Source: Thiotrichaceae bacterium (GTDB lineage Bacteria; Pseudomonadota; Gammaproteobacteria; Thiotrichales; Thiotrichaceae). From it: 5,708 nt of DNA. Below are positions 5,498 to 5,708 of the stretch, piece after piece (the first letter of the stretch is position 1; each line of letters begins with the position of its first letter). The notes under the pieces were generated by a model. It had not been told where the DNA came from and did no database searches. It worked only from the letters and a program-made list of their open reading frames with translations. The stretch is from NCBI GenBank assembly GCA_027008885.1, contig JALVDQ010000018.1, positions 1-5,708 of the forward strand, written 5' to 3'. Made by a program: the position numbers and the translations under genes.

Positions 5498-5708
5498 ATG
5501 AAAATACTCCCGTATCTGGAGGCAATGGTTAAACAGGAAGCATCTGACCTGTATTTGACAACAGGGGCTCACGCGACACTAAAAATCATGGGTCGGCTTG
5601 AGCGAATCTCAAAAGAAAAAATGATGCCGGGTGTTATTGCCAGTTTTGCCAAAGAACTAATGACCGATAAAGAATGGCTCTTATTCCGTCGCAACAAGGA
5701 AATGAACA
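5498..5708 (+). CDS. Third PilT/PilU-family ATPase, N-terminal part only
   Basis: An ATG at 5498-5500, preceded by AAGGG with 7-nt spacing, opens a frame of 70 complete codons that runs off the right edge. The protein begins MKILPYLEAMVKQ and then ASDLYLTTGA (15-24), which aligns with ASDLHISAGE of PilT and ASDLFITSLA of PilU. A strand with the pattern LKIMGRLERIS (28-38) matches the substrate-distal PAS-like N-terminal domain. LMTDKEW (54-60) aligns with the IMNDKQ segment of both neighbours. It is clearly a further paralogue of the retraction-ATPase family and not a repeat of pilT or pilU, since the sequence is well diverged. The short N-terminus before the ASDL motif is closer in form to Pseudomonas PilU than to the preceding gene. 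The Walker motifs lie outside the window, so activity cannot be judged. It follows pilU by 42 bp without a terminator. Confidence 0.88.
   Translation, partial: MKILPYLEAMVKQEASDLYLTTGAHATLKIMGRLERISKEKMMPGVIASFAKELMTDKEWLLFRRNKEMN

Overview
The window looks like a chromosomal segment of a gammaproteobacterium or close relative with moderate G+C. The main clue is gene order. A yggS–proC–yggT–yggU group is transcribed leftward (minus strand), back to back with a rightward pilT–pilU group. The same neighbourhood, with proC and yggS next to pilT and pilU, is known from Pseudomonas aeruginosa. The proteins are full length and carry intact family motifs. No species can be named from the sequence alone.

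Leftward block (1-2995, minus strand). In transcription order it holds yggS (pyridoxal-phosphate homeostasis), proC (last step of proline synthesis), a hairpin terminator overlapping a probable new promoter, yggT (inner-membrane protein), yggU (small DUF167 protein), and the first 139 codons of an SDR-type NAD(P)-binding protein that runs off the left edge. yggS and proC are 24 bp apart and probably cotranscribed. yggT, yggU and the SDR gene are also tightly packed; the last two overlap by 11 bp.

Divergent intergenic region (2996-3195). It contains a 96-bp imperfect palindrome with terminal arms matching at 23 of 28 aligned positions. Next to it is a very A/T-rich leader just upstream of pilT. 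The palindrome looks like a small non-coding repeat (MITE-like) or a structured regulatory element.

Rightward block (3196-5708, plus strand). It holds pilT, pilU and the start of a third PilT/PilU-family ATPase gene that is cut by the right edge. The gaps are short (49 and 42 bp) and have no visible terminator, so one operon is likely. PilT and PilU are hexameric motors that retract type IV pili in twitching motility, surface sensing and DNA uptake. The third paralogue is the least ordinary gene here.

The window is mostly conserved housekeeping and pilus-motor genes. I see no new defence, mobile or biosynthetic system. The points worth a second look are the third retraction-type ATPase, the 96-bp palindrome, and the combined terminator/promoter between proC and yggT.
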